Of a stretch of DNA of 9,721 bases, positions 1 to 6,048 are shown in pieces (within the stretch, counting starts at the first letter, position 1; each line of letters opens with the position of its first letter). Both the position numbers and the translations under genes were made by a program. The notes below the pieces were generated by a model that ran no database searches, was not told the origin of the DNA, and saw only the letters and a program-made list of their open reading frames with translations. This DNA comes from an uncultured Clostridia bacterium (lineage in GTDB: Bacteria > Bacillota_A > Clostridia > Oscillospirales > Acutalibacteraceae), in assembly GCA_944380625.1 (NCBI GenBank), contig CALWIE010000031.1, positions 1 through 9,721 on the forward strand, given 5' to 3'.

Positions 1-343
1 GGCTCTCGTCCAGGTAGACCCGCACCCCCTCCTTCACGGCGAAGGGGCACACGCCCCCCACCGGGTGGCCCACCTGGTCCAGCACCTCCTGGAGGGAGAG
101 CATTTTGGCCTTCTGGTGGAAAAAGGCCTTGTACTTCTGGTTGTCAATTTTCCCGTCCCCAGCGCAGACAATGAGGACCGGCCCTTCCCCGGTGGAGAAG
201 GAGAGGGTTTTGGCGATGCGGGCGGGCTGGGTGCCCAAGGCCTGGGCAGCCAGCTCCACCGTGGCGCTGGACTGGGGCAGCTCCCGCACCCGGGAGTCCA
301 TCCCAAACTTCTGCAAATAGGATTTGACCTCTTGAATAGGCAT
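1..343 (-). CDS. YbaK/EbsC (ProX-like) aminoacyl-tRNA deacylase, 3' part beyond window
   Basis: This is a partial gene read leftwards from ATG at 341-343, with an AGAGG ribosome binding site just upstream; 114 codons are visible of a family usually near 160. The family hydrolyses mischarged tRNAs in trans (Cys-tRNA(Pro) or Ala-tRNA(Pro)) in the cytoplasm. The visible protein starts MPIQEVKSYLQKFGM. It carries the conserved 'IAKTL' segment, whose Lys45 matches the family's active-site lysine, then a beta-rich stretch 'VLIVCAGDGKID' at 55-67, and the signature 'GHPVGGVCPF' at 92-101. The last visible residues are 'VYLDES', followed by the window edge. It is divergent from the NYN gene with about 110 bases between them; I see no convincing promoter for it there. 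Which mischarged tRNA it edits cannot be told from the sequence; family assignment is firm. Confidence 0.9.
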   Translation of the reverse strand, partial: MPIQEVKSYLQKFGMDSRVRELPQSSATVELAAQALGTQPARIAKTLSFSTGEGPVLIVCAGDGKIDNQKYKAFFHQKAKMLSLQEVLDQVGHPVGGVCPFAVKEGVRVYLDES

Positions 344-369
344 GGAAAAACCTCTTTTCACATTTGTAT

Positions 370-398
370 TTGCGCTTCTCCCCGATTTGCGGTATACT
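370..398 (+). promoter_or_regulatory. sigma-A promoter of the NYN gene
   Basis: TTGCGC (370-375), a 17-base spacer and TATACT (393-398) form a good vegetative promoter. The predicted start is near 405, giving a leader of about 50 nucleotides that contains the palindrome at 426-437 and the AGGAGG site. Confidence 0.7.
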
Positions 399-425
399 GA
401 AGGGAGAGAGTAAAACCTGAAAAAC

Positions 426-437
426 GGGCCGCGGCCC
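426..437. promoter_or_regulatory. perfect 12-bp GC palindrome in the NYN leader
   Basis: GGGCCGCGGCCC is a perfect palindrome lying between the predicted transcription start (about 405) and the AGGAGG site (443-448). In RNA it can form a 4-bp stem with a CGCG loop immediately before the ribosome binding site; in DNA it could be a roadblock operator. In GC-rich DNA a 12-mer palindrome can also arise by chance, so its function is uncertain. Confidence 0.3.
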
Positions 438-455
438 ACTTTAGGAGGAGCACCT

Positions 456-1304
456 ATGGCAAGTGACAGCCGGTTCGCCGTGCTCATCGACGCGGACAAC
501 GTGTCGGTAAAGTACATCAAAATCATCTTAGACGAGATCTCCAAGGACGGCGTGGCCACCTACAAGCGGATCTACGGGGACTGGACCAACCCGTCCCTGA
601 TCTCCTGGAAGAGCGTCCTGCTGGACAACTCCATCAGCCCCATCCAGCAGTACAGCTACACCACCGGGAAAAACGCCACGGATTCCGCCATGATCATCGA
701 CGCCATGGACATCCTCTACTCCGGCAAGGTGGAGGGCTTCTGCCTGGTCTCCTCCGACAGCGACTTCACCCGGCTGGCCGCCCGGCTGCGGGAGTCGGGC
801 ATGACGGTGATCGGCATGGGCGAGAGCAAAACCCCCAACTCCTTCATCGCCGCCTGCAACAAGTTTAAATACCTGGACATCCTCTCCGCCGCCGACGAGG
901 AGGAGCCCGAGGAGGCCCCCAAGAAGGCCGCCTCCCCGAAAAAGGCCCCCCAGAAGAAGGCAGCCCCCAAAAAGGCCAAGGAGGAAACCCCCAAGCCCGA
1001 GAAGGAGGCCCCCAAACCCGAGGGGAAAAAACAGCCGGAAAAATCCATCGAGGAACCCCGCACCAGCCTGCGCACCATCCGCAAGGCCCTGCGCACCATT
1101 GTCCGGGAGAACTCCGACGAGGACAACTGGATCATCATGAGCCAGGTGTGCAACCTGCTGGACAAGCGCTATCCCGACTTCGACGTGCGCAACTTCGGTT
1201 TCTCCAAGCTGACGCCCTTCTTGGAGAGCTTGGACATGTTCGAGATCAGGGACATGAAAAAAGACCCGAACTCCTCCCCCCAGAAATACGTGCGCCTGAA
1301 GTGA
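456..1304 (+). CDS. NYN-domain (LabA/DUF88-like) nuclease with C-terminal OST-HTH/LOTUS domain
   Basis: The protein has 282 residues; its start is supported by AGGAGG seven bases before the ATG. Residues 6-145 form a NYN domain (PIN-like fold): 'VLIDADN' (Asp12, Asp14, Asn15), 'TDSAMIIDAMD' (Asp76, Asp82) and 'LVSSDSDF' (Asp101, Asp103) supply the acidic residues expected to hold metal in a ribonuclease site. Residues 146-200 are a Glu/Ala/Pro/Lys-rich low-complexity linker resembling a histone-H1-like basic tail. Residues 201-282 look like an OST-HTH/LOTUS domain ('YPDFDVRNFGFSKLTPFLE'), a winged-helix RNA-binding unit. No signal peptide or membrane segment is visible, so it should be cytoplasmic. 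Family knowledge suggests an RNA-binding endoribonuclease; the target is unknown. It stands alone, with its own promoter and terminator. Confidence 0.88.
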   Translation: MASDSRFAVLIDADNVSVKYIKIILDEISKDGVATYKRIYGDWTNPSLISWKSVLLDNSISPIQQYSYTTGKNATDSAMIIDAMDILYSGKVEGFCLVSSDSDFTRLAARLRESGMTVIGMGESKTPNSFIAACNKFKYLDILSAADEEEPEEAPKKAASPKKAPQKKAAPKKAKEETPKPEKEAPKPEGKKQPEKSIEEPRTSLRTIRKALRTIVRENSDEDNWIIMSQVCNLLDKRYPDFDVRNFGFSKLTPFLESLDMFEIRDMKKDPNSSPQKYVRLK

Positions 1305-1317
1305 GCGGCTTTCGGCG

Positions 1318-1351
1318 GCGCGGTGCGAAGCGCACCGCGCTGTTTCTTTTT
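1318..1351 (+). terminator. rho-independent terminator of the NYN gene
   Basis: A perfect 10-bp stem, GCGCGGTGCG (1318-1327) with CGCACCGCGC (1331-1340), closes a 3-base AAG loop and is followed by a T-rich tract (1341-1351). The tract overlaps the stop codon of the convergent acetyltransferase gene, so the two genes are packed with no spare bases. Leftward-reading transcripts lack a U tract after this stem. Confidence 0.9.
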
Positions 1352-1856
1352 ACAGCACCTTTTCAAAGGCCAGACGTTCGCCGCCGTCTTCCAAGTAGAT
1401 GACCCCCCGGAAGGCAAGACCGTTTTTCTCCATGACCCGCTGCATGATCTTGTTTTGGCGGTGGGTGTCCCCCCGCAGGCAGGGCAGGCCCCGCTCTCGG
1501 GCCTGGCGCTCCAGCTCCCCAAAGAACAGCCCCGGGACGCTCTTGCCCTTGCAGTCCCCGGAGACGGCGATCCTGTGGAGGAAGGCATACTCCGGGGCCT
1601 CCACGCCCCAGGCGCCCTCGTAGATCTTGTCGTAGGTGGGCTCCCGGCCGAAGGCCAGGCAGGCGGTGGCCACCACCCGGCCCCCCTCTTCCGCCACCCA
1701 GGCGGCGCCGGCCTTTACGTCCTGCTGGAAGGAAGCGGCGTTGGGGTAGCCGTCCTGCCACTGATCAATGCCCTGGGCCCGGAGGAATTCCTGGGCCTCC
1801 CTGTACAGGGCCACCACGGCGGCCTGGTCCCCTGGCAGGGCTTTGCGCAATTTCAT
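1350..1856 (-). CDS. GNAT family N-acetyltransferase
   Basis: The protein has 168 residues. I start it at the ATG at 1854-1856 because GGGGAGAGG lies just upstream; an in-frame start 23 codons earlier (1925) lies inside the promoter and is unlikely. The GNAT fold (acetyl-CoA-dependent acyl transfer to an amine) is seen from 'LRKALPGDQAAVVALYREA' at the N-terminus, the core beta4-alpha3 segment 'LHRIAVSGDCKGKSVPGLFF' (93-112), where the pyrophosphate loop normally reads R/Q-x-x-G-x-G/A and here is the variant K-G-K-S-V-P-G, and the beta5-alpha4 segment 'LRGDTHRQNKIMQRVMEKNG' (127-146). The substrate cannot be told. Alternatives within the family include protein, antibiotic or small-molecule acetylation. 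It is a single-gene unit with its own promoter, converging on the NYN terminator. Confidence 0.9.
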   Translation of the reverse strand: MKLRKALPGDQAAVVALYREAQEFLRAQGIDQWQDGYPNAASFQQDVKAGAAWVAEEGGRVVATACLAFGREPTYDKIYEGAWGVEAPEYAFLHRIAVSGDCKGKSVPGLFFGELERQARERGLPCLRGDTHRQNKIMQRVMEKNGLAFRGVIYLEDGGERLAFEKVL

Positions 1857-1896
1857 CGGTACCTCTCCCCTTTTCTGTGTGACGTAGGCTTTTTCT

Positions 1897-1925
1897 ATGA
1901 TAACAATTTCCTCTTGTTTTTTCAA
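1897..1925 (-). promoter_or_regulatory. sigma-A promoter of the GNAT gene
   Basis: Read on the minus strand, TTGAAA (1920-1925), a 17-base spacer and TATCAT (1897-1902) make a good promoter for the acetyltransferase. Its -35 box falls inside the spacer of the SRP RNA promoter on the other strand. Confidence 0.7.
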
Positions 1926-1942
1926 CAGGAATCCGATATAAT
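1914..1942 (+). promoter_or_regulatory. sigma-A promoter of the SRP RNA gene
   Basis: TTGTTT (1914-1919), a 17-base spacer and a consensus TATAAT (1937-1942) point to transcription starting near 1949-1950. This is the only convincing rightward promoter seen before dnaX, so it probably also feeds the dnaX-ebfC-recR cluster by readthrough. Confidence 0.78.
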
Positions 1943-1949
1943 AATCCTT

Positions 1950-2151
1950 GTGAAAGAAAGGCCAGGCTCAAGAAGGCCGCCAAGGCTGTGGGCGGAAGCG
2001 TGCGGGGCTATATGGGAGCGGGCAGGTCTGCGCGGCGGGACGCCGTGAACCATGTCAGGCGGGGAACCGAGCAGCATTAAGCGGCAGTTCCCGGGCGATG
2101 CAGGTCGCCTGTCCGTTCCCATATGGCGCCGGGCTTCTGCCCTGTTTTTTT
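1950..2151 (+). ncRNA. ffs: signal recognition particle RNA (large type)
   Basis: This is the RNA scaffold of the signal recognition particle, which binds Ffh and targets nascent membrane and secreted proteins. The diagnostic part is domain IV: the conserved GTCAGG (2054-2059), a GGAA tetraloop (2063-2066) closed by CGG/CCG, then AGCAGC and a conserved ATTAAG. A long helix joins 2010-2026 to 2108-2124 (17 pairs, two G-U). Upstream of it lies a 5' domain with a CCGCC/GGCGG hairpin (1977-1981 with 1991-1995) and 5'-3' end pairing potential (CAGG and AGAAG with CTTCT and CCTG), as expected of the Alu-type domain in Bacillota SRP RNAs. A GGGC/GCCC hairpin and seven Ts (2145-2151) mark the 3' end. 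The position just before dnaX matches Bacillus subtilis scr. Exact ends are estimates; about 200 nucleotides is short for this class. Confidence 0.88.
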
Positions 2152-2163
2152 CGGCTGTTTTTT
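2128..2163 (+). terminator. 3' end / partial terminator between SRP RNA and dnaX
   Basis: Two short stem options each end in T-runs: GGGC/GCCC (2131-2134 with 2139-2142) followed by T7 at 2145-2151, and a wider GCCG/CGGC (2128-2131 with 2152-2155) followed by T6 at 2158-2163. Both stems are only 4 bp, so termination is probably leaky and some polymerases should continue into dnaX, which has no clear promoter of its own in the 49 bases after the first T-run. Confidence 0.5.
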
Positions 2164-2199
2164 AGAGAGGATTTTTACTTGGGAAGGGAGGCCGTTTCT

Positions 2200-3918
2200 G
2201 TGTACAAGGTGCTTTACCGGAAATACCGGCCCCGGTTTTTCGCGGATGTGGTGGGCCAGCCCCAGGTCACCGTCACCCTGAAAAACGAGCTGACGCGGGG
2301 GCGCATCGCCCACGCCTACCTGTTCACCGGCTCCCGGGGGACGGGCAAGACCACCTGCGCCAAAATCCTCGCCCGTGCGGTCAACTGCCTGCACCCCCGG
2401 GACGGGGACCCCTGCGGGGAGTGTGAAATCTGCAAGGGGCTGGAAAACGGCTCCATCCTGGACGTGGTGGAGATCGACGCCGCCAGCAACAACGGCGTGG
2501 ACAACATCCGCTCCCTGATTGAGGAGTCCAACTTTACCCCCACCTCCGCCAAGTACCGGGTGTACATCATCGACGAGGTGCACATGCTCTCTGTGGCGGC
2601 CTTCAACGCCCTCCTAAAAACCCTGGAGGAACCCCCGCCCCATGTGATCTTCATCTTGGCCACCACCGAAGTCCACAAGCTGCTGCCCACCATTCTCTCC
2701 CGGTGCCAGCGGTTCGACTTCAAGCGCATCGACCCCGAGGCCATGGCGGACCGCCTGGAGGAGGTGGCCCAAAAGGAAGGGGCCCAGCTGGATCGGGACG
2801 CCGCCCTGCTCATCGCCCGGGTGGCGGACGGGGCCATGCGGGACGCCCTGTCCCTTTTGGACCAGTGCCTGGGCCGGGGCCAGCACGTGACCCTGGAGGT
2901 GGTCAACGAGACCGCCGGGGTGGCCGCCCGGGAGTACCTGGCCTCCCTGGCCCAGGATGTGGCCGACCAGGACGCCGCCCGGGCCCTGGAGACCATCGAC
3001 ACCCTCCACCGGGACTCCAAGGACATGAGCCGCCTGTGTGAGGAGCTGGCGGAGTACTTCCGGGGGCTGATGCTCATCAAGACCATGCGGGACGCCTCCC
3101 GGCTGGTGGCCTGCCCCCAGGAGGAGCTGGAGGCCATGACCCGCCAGGCCCTGGCCCTCAGCCTGCCGGCCATCCTCCACGGGCTGGACACCTTTGAGGA
3201 GACCCTCCACAAAATGCGCTACGCAAACCCCCGGGCTGAGCTGGAAATGGCTCTGGTGCGGCTGTGCTCCCCCGAGCTGGACACCTCCCCCGAGGCGCTG
3301 CTCCGGCGGCTGGAGGCCCTGGAAAACGGGGCCCCCCGGTATGCGGCGCCGGCCCCGGAAGCCCTCCCCTCCCAGGCGCCCGCGGCCCCGCCTCCCCAGG
3401 AGAGGCCCCCGGCCCCTGAGCCCCCCTTGGAAAAAGAGGCCCCCTTCCTGGAGGAGGCCCCGGCCCAACCCCCTGCCCCCCCGGCGGAGAAAAAGCCCGC
3501 CCCTCCAAAAAAGGCCCCGGCAGTGGACGTGGCCGCCCTGTCGGCAGGGGCCCAGCGGTTTATGGACTGGCCGGAGATCCTTCAGAGGATCCGCAGCGAC
3601 ACCAAGAGCGTGGCCATGGCCTTTGCCGGCTCCTGCGCCTATGTGAACGGGGACTACATGCTCATCGACGCGCCGGAGCTGGCCTTTGAGCTCCTAAAAC
3701 GCCCGGAACAGCGGGACCGGATGCGGGAGGCCATCCGCCAGGTGACGGGCCGGGTGTACCGGCTGGGCCCCTACCGCAAGGCCGAAGCCCCCGAGGAGTC
3801 CCAGGACGACCCCCTGAAGGAGCTGGAGCGCCGGGCCCAGGAGGCGGGCGTGCCCTTCCAGGAGGAGGCCGCCCCGGACCCGGGAGAGGACCCCGACCAC
3901 GTGGAAATCCCCTTTTGA
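2200..3918 (+). CDS. dnaX: DNA polymerase III subunit gamma/tau
   Basis: This is the clamp-loader ATPase subunit, 572 residues. I start at GTG 2200 because GGGAGG (2186-2191) lies 8 bases before it and the protein then begins (M)YKVLYRKYRP, the family's usual N-terminus; the longer ATG reading from 2098 begins inside the SRP RNA. AAA+ domain: Walker A 'GSRGTGKTT' (44-52), zinc-binding cysteines Cys63, 72, 75 and 78, Walker B 'VYIIDEVHM' (121-129), and the SRC motif (167-169) supplying the arginine finger. Domain III runs to about 375. Residues 377-441 form a Pro/Ala/Glu/Lys linker, and 442-545 the tau-type C-terminal domain that contacts polymerase. An in-frame A-AAA-AAG heptamer at 3507-3513 sits in the linker and may give a shorter gamma form by -1 frameshift. 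It is first in the dnaX-ebfC-recR cluster. Confidence 0.96.
   Translation: MYKVLYRKYRPRFFADVVGQPQVTVTLKNELTRGRIAHAYLFTGSRGTGKTTCAKILARAVNCLHPRDGDPCGECEICKGLENGSILDVVEIDAASNNGVDNIRSLIEESNFTPTSAKYRVYIIDEVHMLSVAAFNALLKTLEEPPPHVIFILATTEVHKLLPTILSRCQRFDFKRIDPEAMADRLEEVAQKEGAQLDRDAALLIARVADGAMRDALSLLDQCLGRGQHVTLEVVNETAGVAAREYLASLAQDVADQDAARALETIDTLHRDSKDMSRLCEELAEYFRGLMLIKTMRDASRLVACPQEELEAMTRQALALSLPAILHGLDTFEETLHKMRYANPRAELEMALVRLCSPELDTSPEALLRRLEALENGAPRYAAPAPEALPSQAPAAPPPQERPPAPEPPLEKEAPFLEEAPAQPPAPPAEKKPAPPKKAPAVDVAALSAGAQRFMDWPEILQRIRSDTKSVAMAFAGSCAYVNGDYMLIDAPELAFELLKRPEQRDRMREAIRQVTGRVYRLGPYRKAEAPEESQDDPLKELERRAQEAGVPFQEEAAPDPGEDPDHVEIPF
3507..3513 (+). other. candidate -1 ribosomal frameshift heptamer in dnaX
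   Basis: A-AAA-AAG is in the zero frame (CCA AAA AAG, the lysine codons being 437 and 438), the same heptamer that yields gamma in Escherichia coli dnaX and at a similar codon position. A -1 shift would add 58 residues and stop at TGA 3687-3689, giving about 496 residues without the tau C-terminal domain. A stem can form downstream at 3531-3552 (GGC and CCCTG pairing with CAGGG and GCC around a TCGG loop). Chance is a real alternative, since AAA AAG pairs are common in the basic linkers of this window. Confidence 0.35.
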
Positions 3919-3974
3919 GAAAAAAGAGCCTAAAAAATAACCCACGGCACAAGCCGGAAAGGAAGGATCGTTTT

Positions 3975-4325
3975 ATGAAAGCAAGACTGCCCCAGGGCTA
4001 CGGCGGAGGCGGCGCCTCCAATTTGCAGCAGCTGGCCCGCCAGGCCCAGAAGATGCAGGAGCAGATGGAAGCTATCACCGCGGAGCTGGAGGAAAAGGAG
4101 TACACCGCCACCTCCGGCGGGGACGCGGTGAAGGCCACTGTCACCGGCAAGCTGGAAGTGAAATCTGTGGAGATCAAGCCCGAGGTCATCGACCCCGAGG
4201 ACGCGGAGATGCTGGGGGACCTGGTCACCGCCGCGGTGAACGAGGCCCTGCGGGCCGCTTCCCAGGAAAAGGAAGAGCGGCTCTCCGCCATCTCCGGCGG
4301 GATGAATATCCCGGGGATGTTCTGA
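3975..4325 (+). CDS. ebfC: YbaB/EbfC family nucleoid-associated protein
   Basis: This is a small DNA-binding protein of 116 residues that acts as a dimer on the nucleoid. The start at ATG 3975 is preceded by GGAAGGA seven bases upstream; an earlier TTG (3915) overlapping the dnaX stop has no such site. After a Gly-rich lead-in (residues 8-14), a long helix 'LQQLARQAQKMQEQMEAI' with heptad spacing leads to the beta-strand core ('TSGGDAVKATVTGKLEVKSVEI') and the conserved 'DPEDAEMLGDLVTAAVNEAL', closing with 'GGMNIPGMF'. This order and length are typical of the family. It lies between dnaX and recR, 56 bases after the former and one base before the latter, the classic arrangement; a role linked to RecR is inferred from that context only. 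Confidence 0.95.
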   Translation: MKARLPQGYGGGGASNLQQLARQAQKMQEQMEAITAELEEKEYTATSGGDAVKATVTGKLEVKSVEIKPEVIDPEDAEMLGDLVTAAVNEALRAASQEKEERLSAISGGMNIPGMF

Positions 4326-4326
4326 G

Positions 4327-4926
4327 ATGGCCGGTTACCATGTGCCGCCTCTGGAAGCCCTGGTGGAAAAGTTTGAGAGCCTGCCGGGCATCGGCCACAA
4401 GTCCGCCCAGAGGCTGGCCTACTACGTGCTGGACATGACCCAGGCCCAGGCGGAGGATTTCGCCCAGGCCATTTTGGCCGCCCACGAGAAGATCCACGCC
4501 TGCAAGGTCTGCTGCAACCTAACCGACGGGGAGCTGTGCCCCGTCTGCCGCAGCGAGACCCGGGACAAGGGGACCATCTGCGTGGTGGAAGAGCCCAAAG
4601 ACGTGTTTGCCCTGGAGCGGGCCGGGGAGTACAACGGCCTGTACCATGTGCTCCACGGGGCCATCTCCCCCCTTTCAGGGGTGGGGCCGGACCAGCTGAA
4701 GGTCAAGGAGCTGCTGGCCCGGATGGACCCCTCGGTGGAGGAGGTCATCATGGCCACCAACCCCACTGTGGAAGGGGAGGCCACCGCCATGTACCTGTCC
4801 CGGCTCCTAAAGCCCCTGGGGGTCAAGGTGACCCGCCTGGCCTATGGCATCCCCGTGGGCGGGGATTTGGAGTACGCCGACGAGGTGACCCTCCAGCGGG
4901 CCATGGAGGGCCGCCAAGAGCTGTAA
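4327..4926 (+). CDS. recR: recombination mediator protein RecR
   Basis: RecR has 199 residues here, the normal length. It acts with RecO (and RecF) to load RecA on SSB-coated single-stranded DNA during gap repair. Order of domains: helix-hairpin-helix 'LPGIGHKSAQRLAYYVL' (19-35); a four-cysteine zinc finger with Cys59, Cys62, Cys71 and Cys74; a Toprim domain from 'TICVVEEPKDV' (83-93) through 'LSGVGPDQLKVKELL' and 'ATNPTVEGEATAMYL' (143-157); and the C-terminal 'LAYGIPVGGDLEYADEVTL'. The ATG is one base after the ebfC stop and has no strong Shine-Dalgarno sequence, so translation is probably coupled to ebfC. It is the last gene of the cluster and ends at a strong terminator. Confidence 0.97.
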   Translation: MAGYHVPPLEALVEKFESLPGIGHKSAQRLAYYVLDMTQAQAEDFAQAILAAHEKIHACKVCCNLTDGELCPVCRSETRDKGTICVVEEPKDVFALERAGEYNGLYHVLHGAISPLSGVGPDQLKVKELLARMDPSVEEVIMATNPTVEGEATAMYLSRLLKPLGVKVTRLAYGIPVGGDLEYADEVTLQRAMEGRQEL

Positions 4927-4929
4927 AAG

Positions 4930-4965
4930 AAAAAGCTGAGCGCTTTTTAGCGCCCAGCTTTTTTT
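4930..4965. terminator. bidirectional terminator between recR and the GH18 gene
   Basis: The stem AAAAAGCTG-A-GCGCT (4930-4944) pairs with AGCGC-C-CAGCTTTTT (4949-4963) around a TTTT loop, with one A-C mismatch. It has T7 on the plus side (4959-4965) and a run of As on the left that reads as Ts for minus-strand transcripts. It serves recR and the convergent glycosidase; the latter's stop codon (4964-4966) overlaps its right edge. Confidence 0.92.
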
Positions 4966-5986
4966 ATCCTACGCCGCCTTGCAGGCCCTGCCACAGGGCG
5001 TCCAGCAGCTCCCCGGTGGGGTCGCTCCCATGGTCCCAGTAGAACAGGCCCCCGTACCCCTCCCGGAGCACATACCGGCACTTTTCCCTCAGGGAGCGGG
5101 GGTCGTCAAAGCTGAGGAAGGTGCTGCCGTCGAACAGGTAGGGGGCTTTGGCCTCGTCGTCCCAGTGGTAGGTAAAGCCCCCCTTCCCCAGGAAATTCTC
5201 CTTGAGCTCCCCGTAGCCCGGGCCGTAGCCGGCCCCCCGGGGGCTCAGTTGCAGCAGCCCATGATACCGGTCGGGCACCTCCACCCACTTGCGGGAGTAA
5301 AAGGCCGCGCCCATCAGGAGCTTCTCCCGGGGCACGCCCTGCCGGCAAAACAGCTCCAGGGCCCCGGCGCAGCTGTTGGGGAAGACGTCCCCCGTGGTCT
5401 CGAACAAGGCCGTGTGATGGCCCGCCACCGCGTGGGGGTTGCCCTTTAGGTCGTAGGTCATCAGGCACAGGTAGTCCAGGCAGCGGGCCGCGGCGGGCAG
5501 GTCCACGCAGCGGGTGTAAAAGGGCTCCGCCGCCGCGGCGATGGAGAGGGTGGCCCGGCCGGGAAGCCGGTCCAGCTCCCGGCGGACTGCCCGCAGGGCC
5601 AGGGTGAAGTTTTCCCGGTCATCCGGGGAGGCGTCGGAGCCGTTGGTGGTCACGCAGGGGTATTCCCAGTCCAGGTCTACCCCGTCGAACCCCCCGGACT
5701 CCACCAGCTCCCGGCAGGAGCGGGCAAAGGCCTCCCGCAGGGCCGGTTCCCTGCAGACGGTGGTGAAGGCCCGGGGCTCTCCGTTGACTATGGACACACA
5801 GATGCGAAGCCCCGGGTTCCAGCGGCGCAGCCGGTCCATTTGGCCCAGTATGCCGTGGCTCCCTATTTGAACGGAGCCGTCCGGCAGCAGCTTTCCAAAG
5901 GCGGCGTGGATGTGGGTGAGCTTTTCGGCGTCCCCCCGGCTGACCGGGGTATCGGCCCCCACATAGCCCAAAAGGATCTTTTCCAT
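4964..5986 (-). CDS. glycoside hydrolase family 18 protein, no signal peptide
   Basis: The protein has 340 residues when started at the ATG at 5984-5986, which follows AGAGGGG four bases upstream; an ATG six codons earlier lacks a binding site. GH18 enzymes cleave beta-1,4 bonds next to N-acetylglucosamine (chitin, chito-oligosaccharides, peptidoglycan or N-glycan cores) by substrate-assisted catalysis. The catalytic signature DxxDxDxE is intact as 'DGVDLDWEYP' (Asp101, Asp104, Asp106, acid Glu108). The 'MTYDL' strand (176-180) supplies Tyr and Asp of the active site, and 'GGLFYWDHGSDPTGELLDALW' spans the last barrel strand with its substrate-stacking Trp. The chain starts directly with the first barrel strand 'ILLGYVG'; I see no signal peptide, LysM, SH3 or carbohydrate-binding module. 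It may act inside the cell or be packed into spores; the substrate is unknown. It is a single-gene unit with a strong promoter. Confidence 0.9.
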   Translation of the reverse strand: MEKILLGYVGADTPVSRGDAEKLTHIHAAFGKLLPDGSVQIGSHGILGQMDRLRRWNPGLRICVSIVNGEPRAFTTVCREPALREAFARSCRELVESGGFDGVDLDWEYPCVTTNGSDASPDDRENFTLALRAVRRELDRLPGRATLSIAAAAEPFYTRCVDLPAAARCLDYLCLMTYDLKGNPHAVAGHHTALFETTGDVFPNSCAGALELFCRQGVPREKLLMGAAFYSRKWVEVPDRYHGLLQLSPRGAGYGPGYGELKENFLGKGGFTYHWDDEAKAPYLFDGSTFLSFDDPRSLREKCRYVLREGYGGLFYWDHGSDPTGELLDALWQGLQGGVG

Positions 5987-6019
5987 AAAACCCCTCTTTC
6001 CCATAGGTATTCGACCGTC

Positions 6020-6048
6020 AGTATAAAAGAGGGGGCGGACCTTGTCAA
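6020..6048 (-). promoter_or_regulatory. strong sigma-A promoter of the GH18 gene
   Basis: Read on the minus strand, a perfect TTGACA (6043-6048), a 17-base spacer and TATACT (6020-6025) form the best promoter in the window. Transcription should start near 6013, leaving a short leader of about 27 bases before the ATG. The -35 box overlaps an inverted repeat (6039-6067). Confidence 0.85.

Noticed and set aside
900..1060. Lys/Pro/Ala-rich repeats in the NYN gene as a tandem DNA repeat
   Set aside because: The repetition is at the amino-acid level with varied codons and unit lengths; no regular DNA unit is present.
1857..1925. Earlier start for the GNAT gene at 1925
   Set aside because: The added 23 residues would be encoded by the promoter boxes and are followed by a better start with GGGGAGAGG.
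1323..2048. Plus-strand open frame of 241 codons opposite the acetyltransferase
   Set aside because: It crosses the NYN terminator, both promoters and the SRP RNA start, shows no recognisable motif, and the minus-strand GNAT gene explains the region.
2098..2199. N-terminal extension of dnaX starting at ATG 2098
   Set aside because: It overlaps SRP RNA domain IV and the T-run, has no ribosome binding site, and the added residues do not belong to the family. GTG 2200 has GGGAGG at 8 bases and gives the expected N-terminus.
2077..3952. Several long minus-strand frames opposite dnaX (for example 2614-3468 and 2316-3212)
   Set aside because: They are low-complexity Gly/Arg/Ser-rich translations typical of antisense frames in GC-rich genes, and lack ribosome binding sites and family motifs.
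5987..6004. Six-codon longer start for the GH18 gene
   Set aside because: No ribosome binding site precedes it; instead AGAGGGG for the ATG at 5986 lies within those six codons.
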